Assembly: GCA_910584865.1 (NCBI GenBank)
Contig: CAJUCE010000003.1
Span: 134,500 to 198,499 of the forward strand
DNA length: 64,000 nt
Direction of reading: 5' to 3'
Source of the DNA: an uncultured Acetatifactor sp.
GTDB taxonomy: Bacteria; Bacillota; Clostridia; Lachnospirales; Lachnospiraceae
Numbering within the stretch: the stretch's first letter is position 1; the number at the start of each line of letters is the position of its first letter. The notes beneath the pieces were generated by a model. The model was given only the letters and a program-made list of their open reading frames with translations, was not told the DNA's origin and did no database searches. A program made the position numbers and the translations under genes. Positions 35,601 through 44,849 of this stretch are shown here, piece after piece.

Positions 35601-38600
35601 CGCAGCTCCTTCACCAGACGGTTCTGTTCCAGCGCTCTGGGCAGGAACCATTTGCCCTCTGCCTGTTTCCACCGCAGGGCCGCCTGCCCTGCCGCATAGC
35701 TAAAGACCGCCGGTTCAAACTGTTCCTCCAACAGGGCATGCCTGCTGTTATATGCTTTTCCGGCCTCCGCCAGTCTCCGAAGCCTCTCCTCCGCCTGCGC
35801 ATAATTGGGAGCTTCCAACAGCCGCGTCAGCACCCCGCCGGGCATCACGGCAGCGCCTGCCACTGTCAGCAGCATCTCCGCCGTCTGCCTGCTTTTATCC
35901 GCAATGCCTCCGGCCCAGTGGAAAAGGGCTTCCTGATGGGGCAGGGCCTGAGTGCATTTCTCAAATATTTCCTTCAGTTCTTCCCGCAGCTGCTCCCGCA
36001 GTTCCAGGGAGTAGGTAAGCCCCTCATACCCAGCCAACGGATGCTGCGCATATACCCCGATCTCCTCGATTGCCACCTTGTACTGGCGAATCAGCTCCTC
36101 CCACTTTTCGATGCGTCCCCTGTCCGCCCCGGAGAGTGTCTTTTTGTCAAAAGGAATCCTGCCCCGCAGCCCTTTATGCCGCTCATAGCGTTCGATGGCT
36201 TCATAGAGGGAGCAGCCGTACTCCCTTCTCTGATGCAGCGCCTCTATGACGGCATTCAGCTCCGTTCTCAAACCGTGGATCCGCTCTGCAGTCCGAAGGT
36301 ACTCCTCCGGCGCCTTGATGCGTCCCACTTCCAAAGTCTTTTCCAGTCTGGACAGAACCGTGCCCTTATTGGTCTTGTTGGAATGAAGCTCCAGGCAGAA
36401 AGGTGCCAGGCCAATGCCCTCCAGTCTCTTCTGCACCACATTGAGGGCAGCCATTTTCTCCGCCACAAACAGTACGGATTTTCCCTGATAGAGCGCATTG
36501 GCAATCATATTGGTGATGGTCTGGGACTTGCCGGTGCCCGGCGGCCCGTGAAGCACAAAGCTCTGCCCTGCCGCCGCAGCCGCGATGGCCGCCATCTGGG
36601 AGGAATCCGCGCTCATGGGAACCGCCATGTCCGCCGGAGAAAGTTCCGCGTCCAGGTTATCCGGCGTAATCCTCCATTCCCCCACGTCCCAGTTCATACG
36701 GCCTTCTATCAGACTGGAAACCACCTTGTTCTGCGCTATCTCCTCCATCCGGCTGCGCAGATCGTTCCACATCACAAACTGTCCGAAGGAAAACAGCCCC
36801 AGATACGCCGCCTCCTCCACATTCCACCGCCGCTGCGCCATAACAGCCTGCCTGAAGGTGTGGAATACCAGGCGCAAATCCACGCCCTGCTCGTCCTCCG
36901 GGAGGGGATCCAGTCCATCGATTACGATGCCGTAGTCCTGTTGTAAAAACGCAAGCAAAGTGACGTTCATCCGAATCTCTTCCTGCCTGCTGCGGATGAT
37001 ATATCCCCGGCTGCGCACGCTTCTCACAATGTCCACAGGCACAAGCACCAACGGCGCATATCTGGCCTTCTCCGATACGTCGCTCTCATACCATCGCAGA
37101 AATCCCAGGGCCAGAAACAGCGTATTGGCTCCGTTTTCCTCCATGCTCATCCTGGCGGAACGGTAAAGCCCCTTCAGGCGTACCTCCAGTTCCGCAGGCC
37201 CTAAGAAAGTGCGAAGGCGGTTGCTCTTAAATTCCTGGGCAGCGATATTCCGAATTAGATTTAAATCCGTCTCCTCCTCAAATATCCGGAAATCCCGCCG
37301 GGTTCCGGTCCACTCGGAGGGAATCTCCAGAATCTGGAAATCTGTGCCGCCGGACAGCCGGTCCTCCAGTTCGCAGAGGTCCGCCGTCATCAGCTGAAAG
37401 GCGTTCTTGGTCAGGCGGAAATTCAGAAGCGCGTTGCGGAGGCTGAAATCCAGGAGCTTCCGCTCCCACAGTTTCTGCTTCGTCAGCCCCTCCGGATTGC
37501 CCTCCGTTACGCGCCCCATCAGGGACTGGTCCAGTGCCGCCGGAGCCGCATATGCAGGCGAAGAATTCTCCGTCTCTGCCTCCGCCTGCTCCATTCTGTC
37601 CTGCTCCGTAAGCTGCAGCGGGATGGGACGGATACCGCTGCCCCTGGAACGTCTGATATCTATCACATACCTGAATTTATCCGGCGTCTGGAAATGTCTC
37701 CTGCCGCAGTCCAGTGCCCCGTCAAAGTCCACATTTTTACCCGATGTAAATAATGTACATTCCACCAGAAGCATTTCTTCCGCACCGGGCGTCATCCTCT
37801 TCTCCAGGGCAGAGAGATCATCCACCACGCAGTCCGGAAAAGTATTCTCCTCCAGCCAACAGCCCCCGAAAGCATGTCCCTGCAGGAAAACCTGAAGGGG
37901 ATGAAGCCCCACCGCCTCCAGGCAGGCCGCATACAGCAGCGACAGATCCAGGCAGGTTCCCTGCTTCTGTTCCAGTACGGCATGGGCCATCCTGACCCTC
38001 TGCCCTGTCTTCTCAAAACTGGCAGGGGGATTGTTGTAGATAATATTTTCCTGGCGCAGGGCCTCGTAGACAGCCCCCATCTGCAGTTTGACATTGTTGG
38101 GATTCCGGCTCTGGTAACCGGTGAAGGAGGGGTTCCCGGTCCAGTTCTTCAGCACCTCAGACGCATGCTGAATCACTTTCGCAATCACGGGATGGTTGGG
38201 CGTCACAAAAGCGGCTATGAGCTCCGGCATACCGAGCCCGCCGTTCCACTGATCCGCGGCCTGCAGCTCTATCTCCCTTTCCAGGAAACAGAGCCTTTCC
38301 TCCTTCCGGCACACCTCCACGGTAACTACGCCCAACAGCTTTTCCGTCAGGGAGAACAGGTATTCCGTCCTTAAATGAATCCGCACCGGGGAGATTTCCA
38401 CGGATTCCCCCGCGGGAATCTCCCCGATAAAATAATGGTATTCCCTGGCAAAGTCCGGTTCGAAACGAATCCGCACATTCAGTTCCGGCAAAGCCTCCTC
38501 CGTCTCGTTCCTGACAATCAGGTTCCGTATTATGGGAACATAATTCTGCTGCATGGCAAAATTAATGGCTCCGGCAAAATTCCCGTCAATGCTTACTCTG

Positions 38601-38608
38601 TAGCTCAT
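32597..38608 (-). CDS. Giant DUF4011/SF1 helicase fused to Vsr-like nuclease and DUF3320
   Basis: A 2003-residue protein. Order of parts: beta-rich N-terminus; transglutaminase-like domain (Cys in KQGTCLDLSLLYAACLEAVG near 220, His in FLQGHAFGGCW); DUF4011 (KLWERKLLDFSLRNALLNF near 380); split SF1 helicase core with Walker A LHGPPGTGKSQTITNM (about 690) and Walker B VIFDEASQLPTSEAVG with VVGDPKQLPPT (about 1385); late helicase motifs NVQGDERDVILFSVGYG and LNVAITRARKSMIVYS; a Vsr/MTES_1575-like endonuclease (about 1655-1775, with FKMDMGIVDPEDRERYLLG); and a DUF3320 winged C-terminus. Proteins of this layout occur in defence and mobile-element neighbourhoods, but the role is unproven. ATG at 38606-38608 follows GGAGGAAGAGC. 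Confidence 0.9.
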   Translation of the reverse strand: MSYRVSIDGNFAGAINFAMQQNYVPIIRNLIVRNETEEALPELNVRIRFEPDFAREYHYFIGEIPAGESVEISPVRIHLRTEYLFSLTEKLLGVVTVEVCRKEERLCFLEREIELQAADQWNGGLGMPELIAAFVTPNHPVIAKVIQHASEVLKNWTGNPSFTGYQSRNPNNVKLQMGAVYEALRQENIIYNNPPASFEKTGQRVRMAHAVLEQKQGTCLDLSLLYAACLEAVGLHPLQVFLQGHAFGGCWLEENTFPDCVVDDLSALEKRMTPGAEEMLLVECTLFTSGKNVDFDGALDCGRRHFQTPDKFRYVIDIRRSRGSGIRPIPLQLTEQDRMEQAEAETENSSPAYAAPAALDQSLMGRVTEGNPEGLTKQKLWERKLLDFSLRNALLNFRLTKNAFQLMTADLCELEDRLSGGTDFQILEIPSEWTGTRRDFRIFEEETDLNLIRNIAAQEFKSNRLRTFLGPAELEVRLKGLYRSARMSMEENGANTLFLALGFLRWYESDVSEKARYAPLVLVPVDIVRSVRSRGYIIRSRQEEIRMNVTLLAFLQQDYGIVIDGLDPLPEDEQGVDLRLVFHTFRQAVMAQRRWNVEEAAYLGLFSFGQFVMWNDLRSRMEEIAQNKVVSSLIEGRMNWDVGEWRITPDNLDAELSPADMAVPMSADSSQMAAIAAAAAGQSFVLHGPPGTGKSQTITNMIANALYQGKSVLFVAEKMAALNVVQKRLEGIGLAPFCLELHSNKTNKGTVLSRLEKTLEVGRIKAPEEYLRTAERIHGLRTELNAVIEALHQRREYGCSLYEAIERYERHKGLRGRIPFDKKTLSGADRGRIEKWEELIRQYKVAIEEIGVYAQHPLAGYEGLTYSLELREQLREELKEIFEKCTQALPHQEALFHWAGGIADKSRQTAEMLLTVAGAAVMPGGVLTRLLEAPNYAQAEERLRRLAEAGKAYNSRHALLEEQFEPAVFSYAAGQAALRWKQAEGKWFLPRALEQNRLVKELRLYARKPETVTKDRMPGFYEALGLLEAGKREIQETPPQLTELTAGLFFGVSTDWGALEAALDKTAALEAGCALFRDGDRKAVKEAVLRGEEGALTGHVRELTEFRKCLDAFLEKWHIEDVTGRGSSVTESVTGRTGSGRAGATTDTTGTAAAEMYDIAESGAGRTGNGSGMQAAGESTFTDSRALRETGRKEELWLETLRRTLERYAGHLEELRSKTLFNQADAALRENGLGTVSEAYKSGRVTGADIQDAFTGSLYYGLALGTIAGDRRLADFHGKQYGDEIARYRETLSLYQRLTVQELAARLSAQVPVSGGASAATSELGILKKAIRSNGRQLSLRKLFDQIPALLRKLCPCMLMSPISVAQYIDPSFPKFDLVIFDEASQLPTSEAVGTIARGESVVVVGDPKQLPPTNFFSSNRVDEENGEQEDLESLLDDCLAVSMPQESLKWHYRSRHESLIAYSNMKYYDNRLYTFPSPADLVSEVRLIRPEGFYDKGKTKQNKAEARAIVAEVLRRLKDETLRGDSIGVVAFSSAQQNLIDDMLFEEFRKHPELEEFDRNSREPVFIKNLENVQGDERDVILFSVGYGPDAEGNVSMNFGPLNREGGWRRLNVAITRARKSMIVYSVLRPEQIDLTRTRAEGLAGLKGFLEFAERGRSALAQRADTLVKKEDFLVQDIADAVRGLGYEVKCNIGCSAFKMDMGIVDPEDRERYLLGLLLDGENCREAATARDRFLLQPEVLEGLGWNVMRVWTLDWVDDPSRVLAHIRQGLENASRSREPEKKAVPQPPVCFEAFQQMEREEAQETAARAYESALVEPAGSPDDFYLPENRKKITRVVKTVLEKEAPVSRKLLLRKVLGAFGISRTGARVEGIFSAVLEKEEMTVTREEDREFYWKKEQNPDEYAIYRVGGDEDGRRSMDDVPSREIQNAALEVLREQGAMERPDLVRETAKKFGFSRLGNVIENVVGYGLQACLKQGLMQEMDNGKIAGILRNFKAAESEK

Positions 38609-38690
38609 GCTCTTCCTCCACAAGGTATCTCATTCCGCCTGTTCTGCCCCAGGCTGCAGGTTTATTACGGCAGCTCCCTGCCTATGACCG

Positions 38691-38792
38691 TTAAATAATT
38701 TCTTTTGCCATAAACAGAACATGTCCGCAGTCTGCAAACCCGTTTTTCCGGTAAAAACCAGGAGCAGGCGCGTATTTATTAATCATGTCCAT
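38691..38792 (-). pseudogene. C-terminal remnant of a GNAT acetyltransferase
   Basis: A 33-codon frame from the ATG at 38790-38792 reads MDMINKYAPAPGFYRKNGF then ADCGHVLFMAKEII. 'APGFYRKNGF' is the usual last motif of GNAT enzymes; the CoA-binding part is absent upstream. AAAGGAGAAC happens to precede the ATG, so a peptide could still be made. Confidence 0.5.
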
Positions 38793-38851
38793 GTTCTCCT
38801 TTGATTTTTCTGTCTTACCATTGTTCTGCTCCGCTGTAAATCGCAGACAGC

Positions 38852-39205
38852 TCAAGGCTTCCGCAGAATCTTATCCATGGGCTTCCCTTTGGCCAACTCG
38901 TCCACCAGTTTGTCCAGGTAGCGGATTTCCTGCATCAGGGGTTCCTCGATGTCCTCCACCCTTACCCCGCAGACCACCCCCTTAATCAGTTTCCTGTTTT
39001 CATTTAATGCCGGAGCATTCCGGAAGAAATCCCCGTAGGAAACCGCTCCTTGCGCCATACCGTCCAGTTCCTCCTGGCTGTAGCCGGTCAGCCACCGCGT
39101 CACCTGGTCAACCTCTTCTCTTGTGCGGCCTTTTTTCTCTGCTTTGGTCACAAGAAGGTGATAGACCTTTTGAAAATCCATCTGGTATACTTTTTCGTTT
39201 GACAT
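38852..39205 (-). CDS. DUF2200 family protein
   Basis: A 117-residue protein with the DUF2200 pattern: [20 protein letters not shown], then [34 protein letters not shown] and [20 protein letters not shown], ending in [15 protein letters not shown]. Function unknown; the family is small, soluble and often chromosomal in Firmicutes and Proteobacteria. The start is taken at 39203-39205 (MSNEKVYQ), which gives the family length; an upstream ATG at 39248-39250 with a poorly spaced AAAGGA would add 15 residues. Confidence 0.85.
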   Translation of the reverse strand: MSNEKVYQMDFQKVYHLLVTKAEKKGRTREEVDQVTRWLTGYSQEELDGMAQGAVSYGDFFRNAPALNENRKLIKGVVCGVRVEDIEEPLMQEIRYLDKLVDELAKGKPMDKILRKP

Positions 39206-39276
39206 TTTTGAAATAAACTCCTCTATTTTCTGAATTTTATCTTCTTCCATTCCTTTAAATTTGAACGCCCCTGCCC

Positions 39277-39564
39277 TTATTCCCGCTCCGCCACCGTAAC
39301 CCGCACCTTATCTCCCGGCTGCTTCCCTATTTTAGCACGGATATCCTTGCGCAGGCCCAGAATGTAGCAGATGCTTCCATCTCCGTTTCGGACGCCCATA
39401 TTCACAATACTGCCTTCATAAGGCTCCCCGTCAAAGGTGGCGTGGACCTTCACCCTGCCCCGCCCGAATTCCTTCCGGATATCGTAGGGAAAAATCACAT
39501 AGGCGCCGCCTGTATCTCCTGCGCTGTAAACAAGAGATTCATATTCGTATCGTTTTTCGTTCAT
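39277..39564 (-). CDS. DUF1905 family protein
   Basis: A 95-residue beta-rich protein with the DUF1905 text [20 protein letters not shown], then [16 protein letters not shown] and [19 protein letters not shown]. This domain is found alone or fused to YdeI-like proteins; function unknown. The start at 39562-39564 (MNEKRYEYE) is chosen on domain limits; an in-frame ATG at 39661-39663 would add 33 charged residues and cannot be excluded. Both this gene and the DUF2200 gene read the same way with a 72-bp gap. Confidence 0.8.
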   Translation of the reverse strand: MNEKRYEYESLVYSAGDTGGAYVIFPYDIRKEFGRGRVKVHATFDGEPYEGSIVNMGVRNGDGSICYILGLRKDIRAKIGKQPGDKVRVTVAERE

Positions 39565-39730
39565 TCCTTGCCTTTCCCTTCCCACATACTGAAATTTCCT
39601 CTCCATCTCAAGACTACACACGGATCTCCTCTCTAACTTCCGGAAAGCCTCGTTAAATTTCATCTACGCCGAACAAAAGTGGAAAACGGAAGAAACATCC
39701 GGCCGCTTCATGCCGGCAATAATATCATTT

Positions 39731-39804
39731 TGCCACAGTTTCATGCGCGACGGCACATATGGAATCTAAATTTGTTCAATGTCTTTATGATTCAACATTG
39801 TACC
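39731..39804. repeat. Diverged copy of a 71-bp palindromic intergenic repeat
   Basis: This stretch aligns at roughly three quarters identity with the two tandem copies at 58036-58179: TTTCATGCGC, CATATGGAATC, then TTCAATGTCTTTATGATTCAA as the hairpin part. The rest of the 39565-40042 gap has several other small inverted repeats (for example 39939-39946 with 39956-39963) and no supported gene. Confidence 0.6.
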
Positions 39805-40042
39805 ATATAAATACCAGAAAGGGAAAGAGTCTACAGATATTTATAGAAAAAGTTCCAGGCAAAAACGGAAATCTGATGCGTTTAGCCTGATCTAAAGCTG
39901 ATGATCATGAGCTGTCCACCCGGTGCCGCCGCGAGGTGTTTTCGTGCGCATTTTACACGAAAATCCCCGGATTACAAACACCAAAACAGGCTGCGCCTGC
40001 CCGTTTTGTGTGCATCCGATAAAAAGCATAAAATAACGCATA

Positions 40043-40071
40043 TTGAATTTCTAAGCAGATAATGTTATTAT
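40043..40071 (+). promoter_or_regulatory. Promoter of the chemoreceptor gene
   Basis: TTGAAT (40043-40048), 17-bp spacer, TATTAT (40066-40071). The start site falls near 40078, just before a large hairpin. Confidence 0.6.
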
Positions 40072-40083
40072 ATAACATATGCA

Positions 40084-40126
40084 AAAAATAGATTCCGGCC
40101 ACTTTACTGCTTGGCCGTTCTATTTT
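40084..40126 (+). promoter_or_regulatory. Leader hairpin before the chemoreceptor
   Basis: CGGCCA (40096-40101) pairs with UGGCCG (40112-40117), extended by an A/U-rich outer stem AAAAUAGA/UCUAUUUU. The U-rich outer arm makes it attenuator-like, but the last bases are not a clean U-run. Confidence 0.4.
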
Positions 40127-40163
40127 GTCTAAAATACCGTCAACCGAAAGGAATATAGCAGTT

Positions 40164-42110
40164 ATGAAGTCAATCAAATCAAAAATCCAAGTCAGTATGC
40201 TTTCGGCAGTATTGGTCAGCGCAGTGCTGATTGGTGTGATCACGGCCTTTTTAAACGCCAGCGGAATTGATGATGTGATGACAAAGACACTGGGGCCTGC
40301 CACACAGATGGCGGCAGATGCTGTGGAATGGCGGATGGGAAACTACTGGACAGCCCTCCAGGAAGCCGCCTCTTCTGATATTTTCAGAGAGTCCGACCCC
40401 ACCGCGCCGGAATTGGTTCCGGTAAGAGAGGATATCGCACAGCGTAACGGTTTCCTCTACACCGGCAAAATAGATGCCTCCGGTTTTTCGTCCACCGGCT
40501 ACAACTACGGCGAGGAAGATTATTTCCAGCAATGCAGGGCAACTATGGCGCCTTATATTTCCGACATCATGAATGACGGCGAACAGCTGATCTTTCTGTT
40601 GGAGGTTCCCATTATCACCGACGGCCGATTTGACGGCATAGTCTATGGCGGAATCAGCGCCGATTTTCTGTCGGACATTGTAATCAACCTTGCTATGGGC
40701 AGCAACGGCGTGGCCTATGTACTGGATCACAGAGGCAATGTCATCGGACACAGAGATCTTTCCGTGGTTGAGGAAGGTTCCAATATGATTGAAACCGCCA
40801 AAACCAATCCTGATGTGGCAGACGTGGCCGCTGTAAACCAACGCATGCTTGAGGGAGAAACCGGCTTCGGCACATACAATTTTTACGGGGACAATAAATT
40901 TGTAGGATTCGCCCCCATCGGCGGGAATCAGCAGTGGAGCATTGCCATTGAGACCAGTCAGCGAGAATTCAAATCCTCTCTGGATCGAAGCATCCTGTTG
41001 ACGGTTCTGGTGGTGGTTCTGGTGGTGATTGCAACCTTCCCCATAGCAGTCCTGGTGGGACATTCCATCTCCGGCCCCATCCGTTCCTGCGTTTCACGGT
41101 TGGAGAATCTGTCCGACGGCGATCTGCAGACACCCACCCCTGTGGTATCCTCCCGCGATGAAACCGCAAAGCTGACAAACGCCTTAAACACTACCATCCT
41201 GCGTCTGAATGATGTCGTTCAGGATGCCTCCCATCACCTGGGCAGGATGGCAGAGGGCGATTTCCGCGAAAATATGACCCGTACCTACTGGGGTGATTTT
41301 GTGACAATCGAGCAGTCTATCAAGGCAATTCATGGTTCCCTTAAGGACACGCTTTATCAAATGAGCCAGTCCGCCGGAACAGTGGCATCCAGCGCCGCAA
41401 ACGTATCCAACGGGGCGCAGGCTTTGAGCCAGGGCGCCACGGAGCAGGCCAGCGCCATCGGCGAACTGTCCGCCACTGCCGCAAGCATTGCGGATAATGC
41501 CCAGCAGACCGCGGCGGTTGCCGTGGAAGCCGGACAATATGTAGCCCAGGCAGGCGCACAGCTTGAAGTCAGCGTGGATTATGTCAAAGAATTAAGCACA
41601 GCCATGGAGAAGATTTCCAGTTCTTCCATAAAGATCCGCAAGATTATCGACACCATCGAAAATATTGCTTTCCAGACCAATATTTTGGCGTTGAATGCCG
41701 CTGTGGAGGCCAGTCGGGCAGGCAGTGCGGGCAAAGGCTTTGCGGTAGTTGCGGAAGAGGTACGCAGCCTTGCCTCCAAATCCGATGAGGCGGCCAAGGC
41801 TACCAAGGAATTGATTGAGAGATCCATTTCCGCCGTCACAGAAGGCGAGCATCTGATGGGCATGGTGACGGACTCCCTGGACAAGACCAATTCCATTGCC
41901 GGAAATGTCACCATCAAAATGAACGCCATGGTAGAGGCAGTCGAGATTCAGACCGCTGCCATCTCCCAGATCACGGACGGCATTGACCAGATATCCTCCG
42001 TGGTTCAGAGCACCTCCTCTACATCGGTAGAAAGCGCTGCCACATCCCAGGAACTGTCGGAGCAGTCCCTGCTTATGAATAATCTGGTACACAAGTTCCG
42101 TTTAAGCTGA
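40164..42110 (+). CDS. Methyl-accepting chemotaxis protein
   Basis: A 648-residue transmembrane chemoreceptor. TM1 is near residues 10-32 ([18 protein letters not shown]), a roughly 240-residue extracytoplasmic sensor of the dCache type follows ([42 protein letters not shown]), then TM2 ([20 protein letters not shown]), a HAMP domain with [16 protein letters not shown], and a long coiled-coil signalling domain whose hairpin tip is [19 protein letters not shown]. It passes ligand signals to CheA/CheW. The ATG at 40164 opens the first helix; the preceding AAAGGA is 11 nt away. No chemotaxis genes are adjacent. Confidence 0.95.
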   Translation: MKSIKSKIQVSMLSAVLVSAVLIGVITAFLNASGIDDVMTKTLGPATQMAADAVEWRMGNYWTALQEAASSDIFRESDPTAPELVPVREDIAQRNGFLYTGKIDASGFSSTGYNYGEEDYFQQCRATMAPYISDIMNDGEQLIFLLEVPIITDGRFDGIVYGGISADFLSDIVINLAMGSNGVAYVLDHRGNVIGHRDLSVVEEGSNMIETAKTNPDVADVAAVNQRMLEGETGFGTYNFYGDNKFVGFAPIGGNQQWSIAIETSQREFKSSLDRSILLTVLVVVLVVIATFPIAVLVGHSISGPIRSCVSRLENLSDGDLQTPTPVVSSRDETAKLTNALNTTILRLNDVVQDASHHLGRMAEGDFRENMTRTYWGDFVTIEQSIKAIHGSLKDTLYQMSQSAGTVASSAANVSNGAQALSQGATEQASAIGELSATAASIADNAQQTAAVAVEAGQYVAQAGAQLEVSVDYVKELSTAMEKISSSSIKIRKIIDTIENIAFQTNILALNAAVEASRAGSAGKGFAVVAEEVRSLASKSDEAAKATKELIERSISAVTEGEHLMGMVTDSLDKTNSIAGNVTIKMNAMVEAVEIQTAAISQITDGIDQISSVVQSTSSTSVESAATSQELSEQSLLMNNLVHKFRLS

Positions 42111-42262
42111 CGTTCAGCGCGGCATTTTTGTGCATTTTGGATAAGTTCCGGCCCGGGACTGTTGGAAAACGACACTCTTGTCACACCCGGCACATAACTG
42201 CGGCTTCCTATACGCCACAGTATCTGTCGGGTGGGCAGCTGTTTGCGTCTCTTTCTGATATT

Positions 42263-42284
42263 GGGGTGACTCCACCCCGTTTTC
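42263..42284 (+). terminator. Terminator after the chemoreceptor gene
   Basis: GGGGUG (42263-42268) pairs with CACCCC (42273-42278), followed by GUUUUCC. Lies between convergent genes. Confidence 0.55.
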
Positions 42285-42326
42285 CGGCGGCCCCGGCTTT
42301 CATATAAGCATCGTACCATCTATCCC

Positions 42327-44534
42327 CTACATTTCCGTCATATCTCTCCGCAATCCCCCAAAATCCAGATAATCCTCAATAAACTGCTTCCGCAGCAGGC
42401 CGAATGGCACGAACTCATTGTACTTCCCCTTCACCTGCACCTTGTCCGGCAAAAGAAGGCTGTACAAATCCGGCTCCGAGCGCAGGATATCCAGAATGAT
42501 GGCTTCCAGTTCCTCACCGCTGCCGCCAAAAACCACCTCCAGGTACAGACTGGTGCTCCAGGGCATTTTATTGCTGATGCCTCTCTGGAGCAGGAGAAAG
42601 TGAAGCGTCACAAGCTGCCTGGTGCCGATCCAGGGAAACACCGCATATTTTCTCTCGGAAAGGGCCGTAACCAGGTTTTCCAGGATACCGCTGTTCCTGG
42701 CGATGTAACGGATTTCCGTCAGCCTCTCCTGACAGCGTTCGCTTAAATACAGATAGGGGTCATCCAGCTGCATCACGCTGCGGACCTTGCGCACCAGTCT
42801 GGTGTGCAGGTCAATCTCGAAATCCATATCCCAGTCCACCGCGGAGATGCCCGGCACCTGCTTCACAAAGAGCACCTTGGACTTCACATTGATATCCACG
42901 GTCTCCCAGGACAGCCCTGCCAGGGCAAAGCGGGTGCCCACGGGATAGGGCTTGTCCACCGTGCCGATGGTGCGGTTCTCATCCTTCACCAGAAGATATT
43001 CCGGCGATTCGAAAACCGTCAGGAACTTGTGGCTGTTGATAATCTTCTCACCGGCCCGGCCCACCGTCAGGCCGTTGTGCTCCGTGCGTTCCAGCTGCTC
43101 AATGTCCACCAGGTGGAGCAGGAGCTTCTTATAATCCTCCTGGGAAATCCTGCGGAAACAGCCCAGGCTTAACACCGCGCCTGCCAGGGAAGCCGGAGAC
43201 ATCTCCCCGTTGCTTTTCAGGCAGCTTAAGGTCTGGTGGTACAGAAGGTTGTAGGGATGGTGCCTGGGCGGGATGGGTTCAATCCAGTGCTCCCGCAGGT
43301 ACAGCTCCACAATGGCGATGGTGCGGATAAATTCCCAGTTGATGGGGCCGAGCACATCCGAAGTATTGATTTTCAGGCTCTCCACAAAGGTAAACAGCAG
43401 CTGCGGAATCTGTCCCCGCCGCCCGCACCGCCCCAGTCTCTGAGCAAAACTGGACACATTCAGGGGCGCCCCCACCTGCACTGCCTGGTCCAGGGAGCCG
43501 ATGTCGATGCCCAGTTCCAGGGTCACGGTGGCGCCGGTGACGATTTTCTCCTCCGCGGACTTCATCTCCTCCTCCGTGTTCTCCCGAAGCAGGGCGGACA
43601 CATTACCGTGATGGACGCGGTATACGTCCGGAGCCTTGTGTTTTAACGCAATTTCGTGCAGATGGGCCATAATCTGCTCGACTTCCTCCCGGCTGTTGGC
43701 GAAAATGATGGTCTTCTTGTCCAGGGTCTGGCGGAACAGGTACTCGTAATGCTCCCTGTCGCCAATGTCGCCTCCGGTATCCACATCCACCACATTCAGG
43801 CTGCCGTCCCGCTCCACCATATCCCGCCTGTCCGCGTAATTCACAAAGCGCTCGATGTGCAGCCGCACCCGCTTTTTCCCCTCGTTCACAATGGGGGCCG
43901 CGCACCGCCTGCCGCTTCCGGTGTTCAGCCAGTTCTGCGCCAGGGACACATCCCCCAGGGTTGCGGACAGGCCGATGCGCCTGGGATTCACCCCGGTTAG
44001 GTTTTTCAGCCGCTCCAACACGCACAAAAGCTGCAGTCCCCGCACGTCCCGCATGAAATAATGCACTTCGTCGATAATAACAAAACGCAGATCCGAAAAC
44101 AGGGACAAACAGCTCCCCCGGCGGTTGGTCAGCAGGCTCTCCAGGGATTCCGGCGTAATCTGAAGGATACCCTCGGGCTGCTTCATCAGCTTTTCCTTCC
44201 TGTCCATGGAGGCGTCCCCGTGCCATTTGGTCACCGGGATATTGGAGTCTAAGAGCAACAGCTCCAGGCGCTTGAACTGGTCATTGATCAAGGCCTTCAG
44301 CGGGGAAATGTACACCACCCCCACAGAGGCGGACGGATGGTTGTACAGCTCCGTGAGCACGGGGAGAAAGGCCGCCTCCGTCTTGCCCGAAGCCGTGCCC
44401 GAGGACAGCAGCAGATTGTCGTCGCTGTCGAAAACCACATCGCAGGCCGCCACCTGTATACCCCGAAGCTCCTCCCACTTATTCTGATAGATAAAATCCT
44501 GGATGAACGGCGCAAGCCTGGAAAACGCATCCAT
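42327..44534 (-). CDS. Lhr-like DEAD/DEAH-box helicase
   Basis: A 735-residue SF2 helicase. Motifs in order: Q-like start, Walker A SSGTASGKTEAAF (about 44-56), YISPLKALINDQ (Ia), QITPESLESLL, DEVHYF (II, about 155), GLSATLGD (III), KTIIFANSREEVEQI (IV), TLELGIDIGSLDQAV (V) and SSFAQRLGRCGRRG (VI, about 370). The C-terminal half, with GTVDKPYPVGTRFALAGLSW, resembles the Lhr-core family of DNA repair or RNA-unwinding helicases. The gene stands alone behind its own promoter; whether it serves repair or defence is unknown. Start supported by GGGAGG. Confidence 0.88.
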   Translation of the reverse strand: MDAFSRLAPFIQDFIYQNKWEELRGIQVAACDVVFDSDDNLLLSSGTASGKTEAAFLPVLTELYNHPSASVGVVYISPLKALINDQFKRLELLLLDSNIPVTKWHGDASMDRKEKLMKQPEGILQITPESLESLLTNRRGSCLSLFSDLRFVIIDEVHYFMRDVRGLQLLCVLERLKNLTGVNPRRIGLSATLGDVSLAQNWLNTGSGRRCAAPIVNEGKKRVRLHIERFVNYADRRDMVERDGSLNVVDVDTGGDIGDREHYEYLFRQTLDKKTIIFANSREEVEQIMAHLHEIALKHKAPDVYRVHHGNVSALLRENTEEEMKSAEEKIVTGATVTLELGIDIGSLDQAVQVGAPLNVSSFAQRLGRCGRRGQIPQLLFTFVESLKINTSDVLGPINWEFIRTIAIVELYLREHWIEPIPPRHHPYNLLYHQTLSCLKSNGEMSPASLAGAVLSLGCFRRISQEDYKKLLLHLVDIEQLERTEHNGLTVGRAGEKIINSHKFLTVFESPEYLLVKDENRTIGTVDKPYPVGTRFALAGLSWETVDINVKSKVLFVKQVPGISAVDWDMDFEIDLHTRLVRKVRSVMQLDDPYLYLSERCQERLTEIRYIARNSGILENLVTALSERKYAVFPWIGTRQLVTLHFLLLQRGISNKMPWSTSLYLEVVFGGSGEELEAIILDILRSEPDLYSLLLPDKVQVKGKYNEFVPFGLLRKQFIEDYLDFGGLRRDMTEM

Positions 44535-44662
44535 TTTATACCTCCCTGCGGTCTCTTAACCACTATCGCTTATTTGTTGTGGCTTCGCATATGGCTCCGA
44601 AATTCTGATTGCTTCCACTATAGAATCCACGGACAGATTCCATGATCCGGATTCTGTATTTG

Positions 44663-44691
44663 ATTCTAGCATAGAATAAAACGCTTTACAA
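44663..44691 (-). promoter_or_regulatory. Promoter of the Lhr-like helicase
   Basis: TTGTAA (44686-44691) and TAGAAT (44663-44668) with 17 bp between, minus strand. It is back to back with the promoter of the Sel1 gene; the -35 boxes are 11 bp apart. Confidence 0.6.
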
Positions 44692-44702
44692 TGAATTTTA
44701 GA

Positions 44703-44731
44703 TTGAATCTCCGCCTCTCCCGTGCTATACT
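44703..44731 (+). promoter_or_regulatory. Promoter of the Sel1-repeat gene
   Basis: TTGAAT (44703-44708), 17-bp spacer, TATACT (44726-44731); divergent from the helicase promoter. Confidence 0.6.
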
Positions 44732-44849
44732 GAATGACAGGGAAATGCGCTGCCGCGCAAAACCCGGGCGAAAACAGAAACGAACGGATATGCCAAGGAA
44801 GCAATATCCGTTATTTCCCCACAATTCCCAATTAAAAAAGGAGCACACA

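Noticed and set aside
33953..36946. A 997-codon open frame antisense to the giant helicase-nuclease gene
   Set aside because: It lies wholly opposite a protein with clear helicase motifs, has no domain signal or good start site, and reflects codon bias of the sense gene.
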